The notes: a model not told the origin generated them from the letters alone. A DNA stretch of 64,000 nt from Candidatus Microgenomates bacterium (GCA_025449735.1 JANWIV010000003.1:62001-126000), one strand, 5' to 3'. Counted from the first letter of the stretch, positions 32,593 to 41,108 are shown. Numbers and translations: made by a program.

Positions 32593-33647
32593 GAAATATT
32601 AAGAAAGCTATCGGTAAACATAGAACGGATATAACTATAGGTGATAATCTGGATAATAATATTGCTGACGTTTTGAAGCATTCTAAAGATCAAAATCAGT
32701 TTATTGTTAGCGAGTCAGTAGTTCCTAGATTTAGAGAACTGATTAGAAAATTAAGTCTAAAAGAACCAATAATACTAAAGTCTCAGGAATGTGTTAAATC
32801 GATTGAGACTTATACCAACGTAATTAATATTTGTTTTGAGCGTTCTTTAAATAGATCAAGTAGAATTATTGCCATTGGAGGTGGTAACATAGGCGATTTT
32901 GCTGGTTTCCTTGCTGCAACGTATAGACGAGGAATTGACTTCGTTTACATACCTACTACATTATTGTCTCAATGCGATGTTATTCTAAACAAGGTCGCGA
33001 TAAATATGCATGGTACAAAAAATCTCATTGGAGCATTTTATACACCCAGTTATGTTTTTTGTGAGACTACATGCTTAAAAACACAACCAAAACTCAACAT
33101 AGATTTCGGAATGAGTGAAATTGTTAAGCACAGTCTCATAAGGAAATCTAGACTATCAAAACTACTTGATGTTTATCTGCATGAAAATAAAAAGAGAGAA
33201 GATTATGATTGGGAAGAATTAATTTACGAATCTTTAAAAGTCAAAATAGCATTGTCACAAAATGATTACTTTGACAACAAGGGATTGTCGGTTGGTCTGA
33301 ACTATGGACATACATTTGCTCATGCCCTTGAGGATTACTCTGAAAGATTATTTCCGCATGGTTTGGCAGTATCATTGGGAATGAAATTAGCTGGAGATGT
33401 TAGCTGTATACTTAATTTGCTAAATCATAATCAGCACTTATATCACAACAAACTATTAAATCTGACACAATTAGATTTAAAAATACCTAGCGAATTAGAG
33501 ATAGATAGATTCGTTCAACTACTAAAAAGGGATAATAGAAATGCATCAAGTGTTGATTTAATTTTACTAAAATCAATCGGATCATACTCAGTTTATTCTG
33601 ATATAGAAAATAATTTGATAAGGGGAGTAATACTTAAAAATAGGTGA
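32589..33647 (+). CDS. Sugar phosphate cyclase (3-dehydroquinate synthase-like, not a typical AroB)
   Basis: A 352-residue member of the sugar phosphate cyclase superfamily. IAIGGGNIGDFAGFLAATYRR is the NAD-binding loop, and the zinc ligands are conserved: GMSEIVKHSLI, LNYGHTFAHALE and FPHGLAVSLGM. The dehydroquinate-synthase block DSSVGGKTGxN is replaced by CDVILNKVAIN, which more closely resembles the loop of 2-deoxy-scyllo-inosose synthases. It probably cyclises a sugar phosphate to a cyclitol. There are no other shikimate genes nearby, and the gene is coupled to the GT4 gene. Confidence 0.75.
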   Translation: MRNIKKAIGKHRTDITIGDNLDNNIADVLKHSKDQNQFIVSESVVPRFRELIRKLSLKEPIILKSQECVKSIETYTNVINICFERSLNRSSRIIAIGGGNIGDFAGFLAATYRRGIDFVYIPTTLLSQCDVILNKVAINMHGTKNLIGAFYTPSYVFCETTCLKTQPKLNIDFGMSEIVKHSLIRKSRLSKLLDVYLHENKKREDYDWEELIYESLKVKIALSQNDYFDNKGLSVGLNYGHTFAHALEDYSERLFPHGLAVSLGMKLAGDVSCILNLLNHNQHLYHNKLLNLTQLDLKIPSELEIDRFVQLLKRDNRNASSVDLILLKSIGSYSVYSDIENNLIRGVILKNR

Positions 33648-33686
33648 TTAAATCAAGAGACTAGATCGAACCATGCAACAATATAG

Positions 33687-33713
33687 TGCTCCCCCGAGAG
33701 CACCCTTTTCGGT
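33687..33713 (-). repeat. att-like repeat, copy 3 (short, hairpin-forming)
   Basis: On the plus strand GCTCCCCCGAGAG (33688-33700) is the exact reverse complement of 13 bases at the tRNA-Asn 3' end (33894-33906). The minus-strand GTGCTC-TCGGGG-GAGCAC can form a 6-bp hairpin. No U-run follows on either strand, so it is not a simple terminator. Confidence 0.6.
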
Positions 33714-33746
33714 TAGTAGATAATCGTAGCAAAATCTTAGCAATTA

Positions 33747-33775
33747 TTGCAATTGAGGCGCTCCGCAATTATAAT
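33747..33775 (+). promoter_or_regulatory. tRNA-Asn promoter
   Basis: TTGCAA (33747-33752), a 17-bp spacer and TATAAT (33770-33775) place the transcription start near 33782, about 50 nt before the mature tRNA. The inverted sequence TTGCAATTGAG/CCGCAATT overlaps the spacer. Confidence 0.6.
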
Positions 33776-33833
33776 AAGGTCACCATTGTGACTTTATTGA
33801 AAATTGGTTATTGAAAATTGAAAATTAATCCTT

Positions 33834-33908
33834 TCCCCTGTAGCTCAATGGTAGAGCAGCTCCCTGTTAAGGAGTTGGTTAGAGGTTCGAATCCTCTCGG
33901 GGGAGCCA
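33834..33908 (+). tRNA. tRNA-Asn (GUU)
   Basis: A full cloverleaf folds by hand. The acceptor arm is TCCCCTG with CGGGGGA, the D arm GCTC/GAGC, the anticodon arm GCTCC/GGAGT with loop CTGTTAA (anticodon GTT at 33866-33868), and the T arm AGAGG/CCTCT with loop TTCGAAT. The discriminator is G and CCA is encoded. Its 3' part is the integration site of the neighbouring element, and the minus-strand recombinase gene terminates inside it. Confidence 0.95.
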
Positions 33909-35381
33909 GTTTGTACTAACTGTAACCTTTTCAGCATCAAGTAGTTTTTGGAACAGTGGCGCATACACTACGTTCTGAATCTTTTTGTCGTACACTTCTA
34001 TTCTGTCGAAAAATATTGATAGGTATTGTCTTTTAGCCTCGAACACGGCGTGTTGGTAGGTTTCGTATAAATTGTCATCTAAATTCAAAACCTGGGTTAC
34101 CATATCAAGATCAAATCCTCGGTTGTTTTCGATATTGGCCATGTCATTGTCTAGCCCCTGAATTTCGTAGTTTATTTCCTCGTGTTTCCGCTTGAATGTC
34201 TCTTTGTCTATCGTCTGATCGAGTAGACTGTCTTCTAGGACGTTCCGCTTGGCCTCCAAACCCTTAACTCTGTTTCTGAGGTTTTGCAATTCGTCATTTC
34301 GGTTATCTCTTGTCTGGCGGATCAACTCTTTCGCTTTTTCCTGTATTTTTTGTTTGAATTCATCTGAAAACTTGATCCTTTTTATTTCATCGGCCACTTG
34401 ATCTTCTAGCACTGCCAATGGTACGTATTCCTTGCAGCCTAACGGATATGCTCCATGATAGTAAGCCATCTTTTTTCTATGGTTGTGACTGCAGTAGAAA
34501 CGGGAGCCACAATCGTGGCAGTACGCAATGCCCGTAAGTAGCCATTTATATTTGCGCCTACGACAGGCATTGTGGTTGTTTCTCTCGATTATCTTTTGAC
34601 ACAGATCAAAGATGGCTTTGGTGGTTAACAGCGGTTGGTTTCCCTCAAAAATAGTGTCGTTAAATCGGAATAGGCCAATATAGAAGGGGTTTTTCAGATA
34701 TCCATAGAGCGAGCTACGAGCTACCCGTTTCCCATATTTGGATCGTAACCCTTTTTCGTAGAGTAAATCCCGTAGCTCATCGACACTATACTTATCTGTG
34801 CTGAACAGTTTGAAAAGTAACGTTATATATTTGCTTCGTTCTGGATCGATTTCAACTATCCGATTAGGCTTATCTTCCGTTCCCGTATTGACGTTGATAT
34901 ATCCAAGTGGAGCCCATCCTGGCCAATCTCCAATCTCACATTTTTTAGCTAGGCTCTTTTTGACTTTCCTTCCTGTTATTTGTGACTGAAAGGCATTAAC
35001 TCCCGCCATTATTGTCTCCAAGAAATTACCCTCAACGGAATCATCAATCATGGGTTGGTTGACGGCGACAATTCTGGTTTTGCTTTTTTCTAGCGAGCTT
35101 TTTATTAGGAAATGATCGGATGGATTACGAGCCAGTCTATCGGTATCCATGACGAGGAATACATCAACCTTTTCTAGTTGGCATTGTGCAATAGCTTCCT
35201 GCAATGCCACCCGTCCCTTTAGGGTAGTGGCACTCTTGCCAGGTTCGGGATATATGCCAACTACTGAATGTTGGTTTTCTTTGGCCCATCTTCGACATAA
35301 ATCAATTTGTACCTCGATGGATTTACCCTCGTTGGCCTGTTCGTCTGTTGATACTCTGGAATAAATTACTGCTTTTTTCAT
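33879..35381 (-). CDS. Large serine recombinase (integrase) whose C-terminus is encoded by the tRNA gene
   Basis: A 500-residue serine integrase. The catalytic domain starts MKKAVIYSRVSTDEQ with the nucleophile Ser11, and VMDTDRLARNPSD is the conserved arginine motif. The recombinase domain and zinc ribbon (YCHDCGSRFYCSHNH, with CKEY) follow, then a coiled coil of about 60 residues and a C-terminal tail. The last nine residues before the stop, LPREDSNL with the preceding Trp, are encoded within the tRNA-Asn 3' half. It is the probable integrase of the 33.9-49.0 kb element, and overlaps the next gene by 4 bp. Confidence 0.92.
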   Translation of the reverse strand: MKKAVIYSRVSTDEQANEGKSIEVQIDLCRRWAKENQHSVVGIYPEPGKSATTLKGRVALQEAIAQCQLEKVDVFLVMDTDRLARNPSDHFLIKSSLEKSKTRIVAVNQPMIDDSVEGNFLETIMAGVNAFQSQITGRKVKKSLAKKCEIGDWPGWAPLGYINVNTGTEDKPNRIVEIDPERSKYITLLFKLFSTDKYSVDELRDLLYEKGLRSKYGKRVARSSLYGYLKNPFYIGLFRFNDTIFEGNQPLLTTKAIFDLCQKIIERNNHNACRRRKYKWLLTGIAYCHDCGSRFYCSHNHRKKMAYYHGAYPLGCKEYVPLAVLEDQVADEIKRIKFSDEFKQKIQEKAKELIRQTRDNRNDELQNLRNRVKGLEAKRNVLEDSLLDQTIDKETFKRKHEEINYEIQGLDNDMANIENNRGFDLDMVTQVLNLDDNLYETYQHAVFEAKRQYLSIFFDRIEVYDKKIQNVVYAPLFQKLLDAEKVTVSTNWLPREDSNL

Positions 35382-35815
35382 AAATACTTAAGTTTGTGTT
35401 TTTTAACGATTCTTTTTTCAAATGTTTGTAGGGCTTCCATTACTTCATTCATAAAGGCATCCATTGGAGTCGGTGATAATAAATCTGATAAGTCATGGTT
35501 ATTTATCACGATCAACTCGACTTCCTTTCTTTCAAACAACTGTTTTATTAGTAGATAATCTTCCGCATTTCTTGCGAGTCTGTCGTTATCGGCCACAACA
35601 ACCGCGTCAATCTTGTTCATTTTGCCTATCTTGAAAAGTAATTCATTAAAGGCGGTATTTTGAAACGCATTAGATCCCGATGCTTGGTTATCATCAAGAA
35701 ATCCAATAAGTTTTAACTTGTTTTTCTTGCAATAATCCCTGATTCGTATTTGTTGTATTTGAATATGGCTTGTTTCACCTGTAGCAGATCGTGTATATCC
35801 GTATGCTCTTTTCAT
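35378..35815 (-). CDS. Resolvase-domain protein with the catalytic serine replaced
   Basis: A 145-residue protein with the N-terminal catalytic fold of serine recombinases: RAYGYTRSATGETSHIQIQQ, then VVVADNDRLARNAEDYLL with the conserved arginine. In the Y-x-R-x-S signature the Ser position is Ala11, and the nearest Ser is shifted one residue to position 10. No recombinase or zinc-ribbon domain follows, so it probably cannot cleave alone and may be an accessory or directionality subunit of the adjacent integrase. ATGA overlaps couple it to both neighbours. Confidence 0.75.
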   Translation of the reverse strand: MKRAYGYTRSATGETSHIQIQQIRIRDYCKKNKLKLIGFLDDNQASGSNAFQNTAFNELLFKIGKMNKIDAVVVADNDRLARNAEDYLLIKQLFERKEVELIVINNHDLSDLLSPTPMDAFMNEVMEALQTFEKRIVKKHKLKYL

Positions 35816-36003
35816 TTGTTTCTCCTTTCTCGTTTGTGCGTATTAGTTCTGGATGACAGATTTGATGTGGGAATGATTACCATTCCTAATTCTTCTGGAG
35901 AATAGAGTTTGTAATTCATTTTTTCATCTATTTTGCTAGGGAAAACAATTTTGAATTCATCTGATTCGCAAAATGCCAGATGACATAGCGTTTTTTTGTT
36001 CAT
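35812..36003 (-). CDS. Small hypothetical protein in recombinase operon
   Basis: A 63-residue protein with a short strand-rich N-terminus (LCHLAFCESDEFKIVFPSKI) and a basic C-terminus (HKRERRNK). It overlaps its neighbours by 4 bp on both sides, so it is expressed with the recombinases. It has no recognised motif. Confidence 0.6.
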   Translation of the reverse strand: MNKKTLCHLAFCESDEFKIVFPSKIDEKMNYKLYSPEELGMVIIPTSNLSSRTNTHKRERRNK

Positions 36004-36236
36004 GAATTTATCCTTTCTTGACTTGCATCATCACTGATCGAATTGGTACGTTTAACGATTAATGCTTTTGCTTCGATGTACTTCTTTACTCTTGTGTAGG
36101 TGAGGGCAATGCCAGGTATGAAATTGTAGCCAAGTTCGGATAGCCGAATTTCAGCCAGTTTAGTAGCCAGTAAATCAAGCCAGTCACCCGATTTATTGGG
36201 AATTGTGTTATACCCGTTATGCGACTTATGCAACAT
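36000..36236 (-). CDS. Small hypothetical protein, first gene of recombinase operon
   Basis: A 78-residue basic protein (DWLDLLATKLAEIRLSELGY and TYTRVKKYIEAKALIVKRTN), perhaps a small helical DNA-binding protein. The ATG at 36236 lies 6 nt after a TAAAAT box. No family is recognised. Confidence 0.6.
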   Translation of the reverse strand: MLHKSHNGYNTIPNKSGDWLDLLATKLAEIRLSELGYNFIPGIALTYTRVKKYIEAKALIVKRTNSISDDASQERINS

Positions 36237-36242
36237 ATAAAC

Positions 36243-36307
36243 ATTTTAATAAAGCTATTAATGCTTGTCAAGCACTAGTTGCATATCGGGTATTAAATGT
36301 GTAGAAT
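36243..36307. promoter_or_regulatory. Divergent promoters and palindromic operator between the recombinase and HTH genes
   Basis: The minus strand has TTGACA (36266-36271), a 17-bp spacer and TAAAAT (36243-36248). The plus strand has TTGCAT (36279-36284), 17 bp and TAGAAT (36302-36307). The 13-bp palindrome TGCTTGTCAAGCA (36262-36274) covers the minus -35 box, a likely operator for the HTH protein. Both transcription starts fall at or beside the start codons (36236 and 36313). Confidence 0.75.
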
Positions 36308-36312
36308 CATAA

Positions 36313-36558
36313 ATGATGGAAACCAAATACCCTTATACAGTTGAATATTTGATGGAGAAGCTTAACGTAAGCGGAGAAACTGTTCGGCGTTGGTGTCGTA
36401 GTGGACAAATTAAAGCTATAAAGTTACCTGGAGCAAAGGGCAAATATAGATTTTCTCAAGAGGCAATAGAAGAGTTTTTAGACAATTGTGGTAATACTGA
36501 TATGCCAGTAAAGGAAGCGTTATTTGGGTTGAAAAACAAAGATGAGGACAAAAAATGA
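36313..36558 (+). CDS. Excisionase-like helix-turn-helix protein
   Basis: An 81-residue protein. YTVEYLMEKLNVSGETVRRWCRSGQIKAIKLPG is an MerR/excisionase-type winged helix, followed by YRFSQEAIEEFLDN. It may be the recombination directionality factor or a repressor of the divergent recombinase operon, acting on the palindrome at 36262-36274. Two ATG codons (36313 and 36316) are possible starts. Confidence 0.85.
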   Translation: MMETKYPYTVEYLMEKLNVSGETVRRWCRSGQIKAIKLPGAKGKYRFSQEAIEEFLDNCGNTDMPVKEALFGLKNKDEDKK

Positions 36559-36867
36559 GATTACAAGCACATTGCTGCCCCCCTCGATTGTAGAAGCACT
36601 GGGTTAGACAATGTTTGATCATCGCTTCCCAAACATTAGCAGTCTTCAATTAATATCCCTAGTTATACCTAGATAAGAAGGGATGTGGTGGCTTGTTATC
36701 CGGACTCTAGAGGACTCTTCTGATTCTAGGCTAAATGTGTAGTTGTGAGTCTACACATTTACACACTTAAGAAAAATCCTGAGGAAGGATAAAGTATCCT
36801 ACTTCGAAATCTCCTTATATTAATCTACCTTTTTGTCCTTCAATTTAGTACAATTAAAGACAATTGT
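36559..36867. other. Intergenic region with stable hairpins
   Basis: There is no convincing gene in these 309 bp. A 10-bp perfect stem with an 8-nt loop (AAATGTGTAG at 36733-36742 with CTACACATTT at 36751-36760) and a smaller AGGATA/TATCCT stem near 36787-36801 are visible. Neither is followed by a U-run. It may be a structured leader or a recombination site of the element. Confidence 0.4.
36849..36867 (+). promoter_or_regulatory. -10 box overlapped by an inverted repeat before the defence operon
   Basis: TACAAT (36849-36854) overlaps ACAATT-AAAGAC-AATTGT (36850-36867), a 6-bp inverted repeat that ends directly at the ATG at 36868. This is suggestive of autorepression by the HTH protein that starts there. 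Confidence 0.45.
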
Positions 36868-37065
36868 ATGAACCAACCAATAGAAGAGCTACTGACAATT
36901 GAACAAGCAGCGAAAATACTGCAGGTAAATGCCCAAACACTAAGACGTTGGGATAGACAAGGAATATTAAAAGCTGTACGTGTCGGAACACGGCGAGGAG
37001 TAGGAGATAGACGATATCGCAAGCAGGATATTGAAGCGTATATATCCCGCCAGCACAAAAAGTAG
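36868..37065 (+). CDS. MerR/excisionase-type HTH protein heading the defence operon
   Basis: A 65-residue protein: LLTIEQAAKILQVNAQTLRR with WDRQGILKAVRVGTRRG, then RRYRKQDIEAYISRQ, a complete winged helix of the excisionase group. It is 28 bp upstream of the methyltransferase gene and is probably a local regulator of the restriction operon. Confidence 0.85.
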   Translation: MNQPIEELLTIEQAAKILQVNAQTLRRWDRQGILKAVRVGTRRGVGDRRYRKQDIEAYISRQHKK

Positions 37066-37093
37066 GTAAAATTAAAAGAAAATTAAGAAAATT

Positions 37094-38875
37094 ATGGCTA
37101 AAAAAGATTACACAAATTGGGACAGAAACGATCTTATTAGAGAGATTGAGCAACTCCGTAAACGCAAGAAGTACGGCCTAGTTTGGGAAAATAAACCAGA
37201 GGAAGTAGTTGAACGATGTAAAAAAGAATTACCCGTACTTGAAGAGGTTGACGATCAAAAAATTTCTACCGATTCAGATGGGCCGTTTAACCTACTAATA
37301 GAGGGCGATAACTACCACGCATTATCCGTTTTGAATTACACCCATAATGGCAAAGTGGATTTCATTTATATTGATCCCCCATACAACACGGGCAAAGATG
37401 ATTTTGTTTATAACGATAAATATGTAGACTCGGAAGACACATATAGACACAGTAAATGGATTTCTTTCATGTATTCCAGGCTTACTTTAGCAAAGAAGTT
37501 ACTTAAGAAAGATGGAGTCATTTTTATAAGTATTGACGATAATGAACTTACTAATCTTCTTAGTATGTGCAATAGCCCAGAACTATTCGATGAAAAAAAT
37601 TTCATTGGAGTTCTGATTCACAAAAATAACTCTAGTAAAAACCAAGCAAGTTTACTTAGTATTTCTACGGAATATATGGTGGCTTATACGAGAAGCAAGA
37701 AGTGGCTGAATGGAAGAAAATGGAGAGTTGCCAAAAAAGGAGCCAGAGATATAGCAAATATGTTCTCTAAACTTAAGCAAAAAGGGTTATCACTAGATGA
37801 AATCGACGAGCAAATAAAAGAAATGTATTCAAGGCCAAAATATGCTCATTTAAGTAGGTGGAATAAGGTTGATGAAAAAGGAGTTTTCAAAGATTCTGAT
37901 TTGTCCAGAGAGGGCGGGCCCAAAACTTACACAATTATTAACCCTGCAACAAGTAAAGAATGTGTTATACCAAGCAGGGGGTGGGGTAAATCTTATGAAG
38001 AATTACTTCGCTTACAAAAGGAGGATTTAATCTGGTATGGAGACGAAGATACTCCACCAGGTGTTAAAGATTATATTCAAAATGATAGAGATATGGTTCC
38101 AGACAACTTTATGTATTTTGACAATTCAACCGATACCCGTCTTATAAAAGAAATGTTTGGTGAGCTTGTGTTTGAAAACCCCAAACCTAAGGACATGATA
38201 AAACATGTTATCTCCATGTCTACTTCAAATAACGCTCTTATACTAGATTTTTTTGCAGGATCGGGAACTACCGCACAGGCGGTACATGAATTGAACAATG
38301 AGGACTCTACAAGTAGTAGAAGATACATATTGTGTACTAATAATGAAGTTGAAAAAAAGAAGAAAATTGAGTTGGAAAATAAGGGAGTAACTCCAGGTAC
38401 GGAAGAATTTGAAAAAGAAGGCATTTGTCGAAAAGTTTGTTATCCAAGAGTACAAAAAGTTATAAATGGATATAAAACTAGATCGGGTAAAAAAATTGAT
38501 GGATTGAATGGAAATATTAAGTATTTTAGGACTTCCTTTGTCCCTGCAGATCCCACAGACAAAAACAGGATAGATCTGACTAATAAGGCTACAGAAATGT
38601 TATGTGTTAAGGAAGATACGTTTGAAGAAGTTGAATCTAAGGCGAAATTCAAGATATTTAGAAACAAAAGGCATTATACAGGGATTATTTTCGATCATCA
38701 GGCTATAGATAGTTTTAAGAAAGCCATTAAAGACATTGATGGCAGGTTTAGTGTGTATGTGTTCTCTCTTGGAGATGATACCTTTGACGAAGAGTTTGCA
38801 GACATAAAAAGTAAAGTTAAGTTATCGCCTATTCCCGAGGCAATCCTGCGGGTTTATAGGAGAATATTCAAATAA
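37094..38875 (+). CDS. mod: Type III restriction-modification DNA methyltransferase (Mod)
   Basis: A 593-residue beta-class N6-adenine methyltransferase. IYIDPPYNTG (residues 91-100) is motif IV, and FFAGSGTTAQAV near residue 387 is the SAM motif I placed after it, the order of type III Mod proteins. The central segment (about 170-330) is the target-recognition region. Mod would bind DNA and methylate one strand, with the helicase-nuclease Res encoded 1 bp downstream. The C-terminus carries the coupling part. The recognition sequence cannot be inferred. Confidence 0.93.
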   Translation: MAKKDYTNWDRNDLIREIEQLRKRKKYGLVWENKPEEVVERCKKELPVLEEVDDQKISTDSDGPFNLLIEGDNYHALSVLNYTHNGKVDFIYIDPPYNTGKDDFVYNDKYVDSEDTYRHSKWISFMYSRLTLAKKLLKKDGVIFISIDDNELTNLLSMCNSPELFDEKNFIGVLIHKNNSSKNQASLLSISTEYMVAYTRSKKWLNGRKWRVAKKGARDIANMFSKLKQKGLSLDEIDEQIKEMYSRPKYAHLSRWNKVDEKGVFKDSDLSREGGPKTYTIINPATSKECVIPSRGWGKSYEELLRLQKEDLIWYGDEDTPPGVKDYIQNDRDMVPDNFMYFDNSTDTRLIKEMFGELVFENPKPKDMIKHVISMSTSNNALILDFFAGSGTTAQAVHELNNEDSTSSRRYILCTNNEVEKKKKIELENKGVTPGTEEFEKEGICRKVCYPRVQKVINGYKTRSGKKIDGLNGNIKYFRTSFVPADPTDKNRIDLTNKATEMLCVKEDTFEEVESKAKFKIFRNKRHYTGIIFDHQAIDSFKKAIKDIDGRFSVYVFSLGDDTFDEEFADIKSKVKLSPIPEAILRVYRRIFK

Positions 38876-38876
38876 T

Positions 38877-41102
38877 ATGCAATTAAAAGACTACCAAGAT
38901 ACAGCCATTAAAAAACTATTAACCAGAAGCAAAGAGCTTTTGGCCCAAAAATGTGAGAAAAAGATTGTTTTCAAGGCTCCTACGGGATCGGGTAAGACGA
39001 TCATGATGGCCGAGTTTTTGAAGCAGATGGTTGACGATGCCGAAATAAAAACACCCCTCGCTTTTATCTGGACTGCACCCCGCAAACTACATACTCAAAG
39101 TAAGGAAAAACTAGTTAGATACTTTGATATTACCAGAGCTGTAGAATGTTCGGATTTTGAAGATCTAACAGATAAACAAATCGGAGAGAATGAAATCCTA
39201 TTTTTGAATTGGGAGAGTATCAATAAAAAGGACAAGAATACAATTGTCAAAGAAAACGAGAAAGAGTTTTATTTGAGCAAAATTGTTGAAAACACCAAAG
39301 ATGAAGGACGTGAGATTGTATTGGTTATTGATGAAAGTCATCATCATGCCACTAGTGAAATATCTCAAAACCTCATAACAGATATTGGGCCAAGATTAAC
39401 TATAGAAGTATCAGCTACGCCAGTTATTCAAGATCCCGACGAGATAGTATCTGTCCCGCTTGAGGATGTCAAACTTGAGGGAATGATAAAGAAATCGGTA
39501 TTACTAAATCCCAACTTCAAGAACGTATTATCTGGCGACAACATCACGTCTGCGTTGGCTGATGGTACAGATATGATGGTACTTGAGGAATCATTAAAAA
39601 AACGTACCGAATTAGTAAAAGCCTATCAAGACGCAGGAATTAATGTTAACCCGTTACTACTTATTCAACTTCCCGACAGAAAAACACAACAAGAGGATTT
39701 GATAAAGGATGAAATTATCAGGCATCTCAAAGTCAAACACGGCATGACGACTGAAAACGGGCGTCTGGCCATATATTTATCTGAAGAAAAAGAGAATCTT
39801 GAGAATATTTCCAAAAACGATCAGGAAACAGAGGTTCTTATCTTCAAACAAGCGATTGCTTTGGGATGGGACTGCCCTCGTGCACAGGTATTGGTGCTAT
39901 TTAGGGATTGGAAGAGTTTGACGTTCTCGGTGCAAACTGTGGGCCGTATTATGCGTATGCCCGATCCTGACACGGGCCACTATGAAAATGAAATTCTCAA
40001 CTTTGGATACGTGTATACCAACTTGGCCAATATCGAAATTAAAGAAGATATGGCTAGAAGCTATGTCACCATCTATACCAGCAATAGGATTAATAGCTAT
40101 AAACCCTTAGAGCTTGCTTCTGTATATCGTTTGCGACTACGAGAAAAAACCCGTTTAAGCCCATTGTTTATTCGTATATTTCTAGAGGAGGCTAAGGAGT
40201 ACAAACTAGCAGAAAAAATTGAAACCAAAGGGCAAAAACTCGAACTGACGCTTATTTCTGATTATCAGGCTGGAGGCGTAGATCAGCTAGTCAATGCAGA
40301 AATTCAGGGAGAAGCAAAAATAGATACGGATAACGAAACCGACTTGCAAAAGTTATACGATTTCTTCGTTAGAAACAATCTCACTCCCTATTATCCAGAA
40401 GATCGCTCGATAGGTAGGGTTAAAGAGGCCATTTATTACTTTTTCAGAGAAGAGTTAAAAATGGATTACAGCAAGTATTTTGCTGAGATCATCAATATTA
40501 TTCTAAGCGAGAAAAACAGGCAACATTTCGTCAATGTTATTGATAAAACTAAAGAAAGATATACCGCTGAAACCCAAAAGCGGGAGGCTAAACTACAGCA
40601 ATTATCAGATTGGGAAGTGCCGCAACAATTAAACTATGGCGGAGATTATATTGCCCTAGATGTTGGCCTGTCTGTAATGACTCCTTTTTACTACGACAAT
40701 CGTTGGAAAACTGAGGAAGCATTTATAAAGTTTTTAGAGAAGTCAGATCAGATCGAGTGGTGGTTTAAGAATGGCGATCGTGATTCCACATTCTTTGCCG
40801 TTCCATATATGGAAGATGGCAATCAAAATCCATTCTATGTTGACTTCATTATTAGATTTAAGAATGGAAGAATTGGGTTATATGACACTAAAGGCGGAAG
40901 AACAATTAAAGATGCAAAAGAGAAAAGCGATGGATTACAAAAATATATTGAGGGACAAAACAAAAATGGTAAAAAAATGGTTGGTGGAATAGTAGCTAAT
41001 ACCAATTCTAAGGATTACTCTGGCAGATGGGTTTGTTATAAAGGCCAGAGTACCGATCTGGTACCAGATGATTTCTCCAACTGGGAAACATTGGAGATAT
41101 GA
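38877..41102 (+). CDS. res: Type III restriction endonuclease subunit (Res)
   Basis: A 741-residue SF2 helicase-nuclease. The Walker A is KAPTGSGKT (residues 33-41), the DExH box is VIDESHHH near 150, and VQTVGRIMRMP is motif VI. The C-terminal nuclease region reads VDFIIRFKNGRIGLYDTKGG, a PD-(D/E)xK-type site (Asp, then Asp-x-Lys). It is shorter than the usual Res (about 900-1000 residues). It acts with Mod after ATP-dependent translocation. The OLD gene follows 6 bp later. Confidence 0.92.
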   Translation: MQLKDYQDTAIKKLLTRSKELLAQKCEKKIVFKAPTGSGKTIMMAEFLKQMVDDAEIKTPLAFIWTAPRKLHTQSKEKLVRYFDITRAVECSDFEDLTDKQIGENEILFLNWESINKKDKNTIVKENEKEFYLSKIVENTKDEGREIVLVIDESHHHATSEISQNLITDIGPRLTIEVSATPVIQDPDEIVSVPLEDVKLEGMIKKSVLLNPNFKNVLSGDNITSALADGTDMMVLEESLKKRTELVKAYQDAGINVNPLLLIQLPDRKTQQEDLIKDEIIRHLKVKHGMTTENGRLAIYLSEEKENLENISKNDQETEVLIFKQAIALGWDCPRAQVLVLFRDWKSLTFSVQTVGRIMRMPDPDTGHYENEILNFGYVYTNLANIEIKEDMARSYVTIYTSNRINSYKPLELASVYRLRLREKTRLSPLFIRIFLEEAKEYKLAEKIETKGQKLELTLISDYQAGGVDQLVNAEIQGEAKIDTDNETDLQKLYDFFVRNNLTPYYPEDRSIGRVKEAIYYFFREELKMDYSKYFAEIINIILSEKNRQHFVNVIDKTKERYTAETQKREAKLQQLSDWEVPQQLNYGGDYIALDVGLSVMTPFYYDNRWKTEEAFIKFLEKSDQIEWWFKNGDRDSTFFAVPYMEDGNQNPFYVDFIIRFKNGRIGLYDTKGGRTIKDAKEKSDGLQKYIEGQNKNGKKMVGGIVANTNSKDYSGRWVCYKGQSTDLVPDDFSNWETLEI

Positions 41103-41108
41103 GAATCT

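Noticed and set aside
33687-33713. Hairpin downstream of the cyclase as a rho-independent terminator
   Set aside because: No U-run on either strand; the sequence instead matches the tRNA-Asn 3' end and the repeat family.
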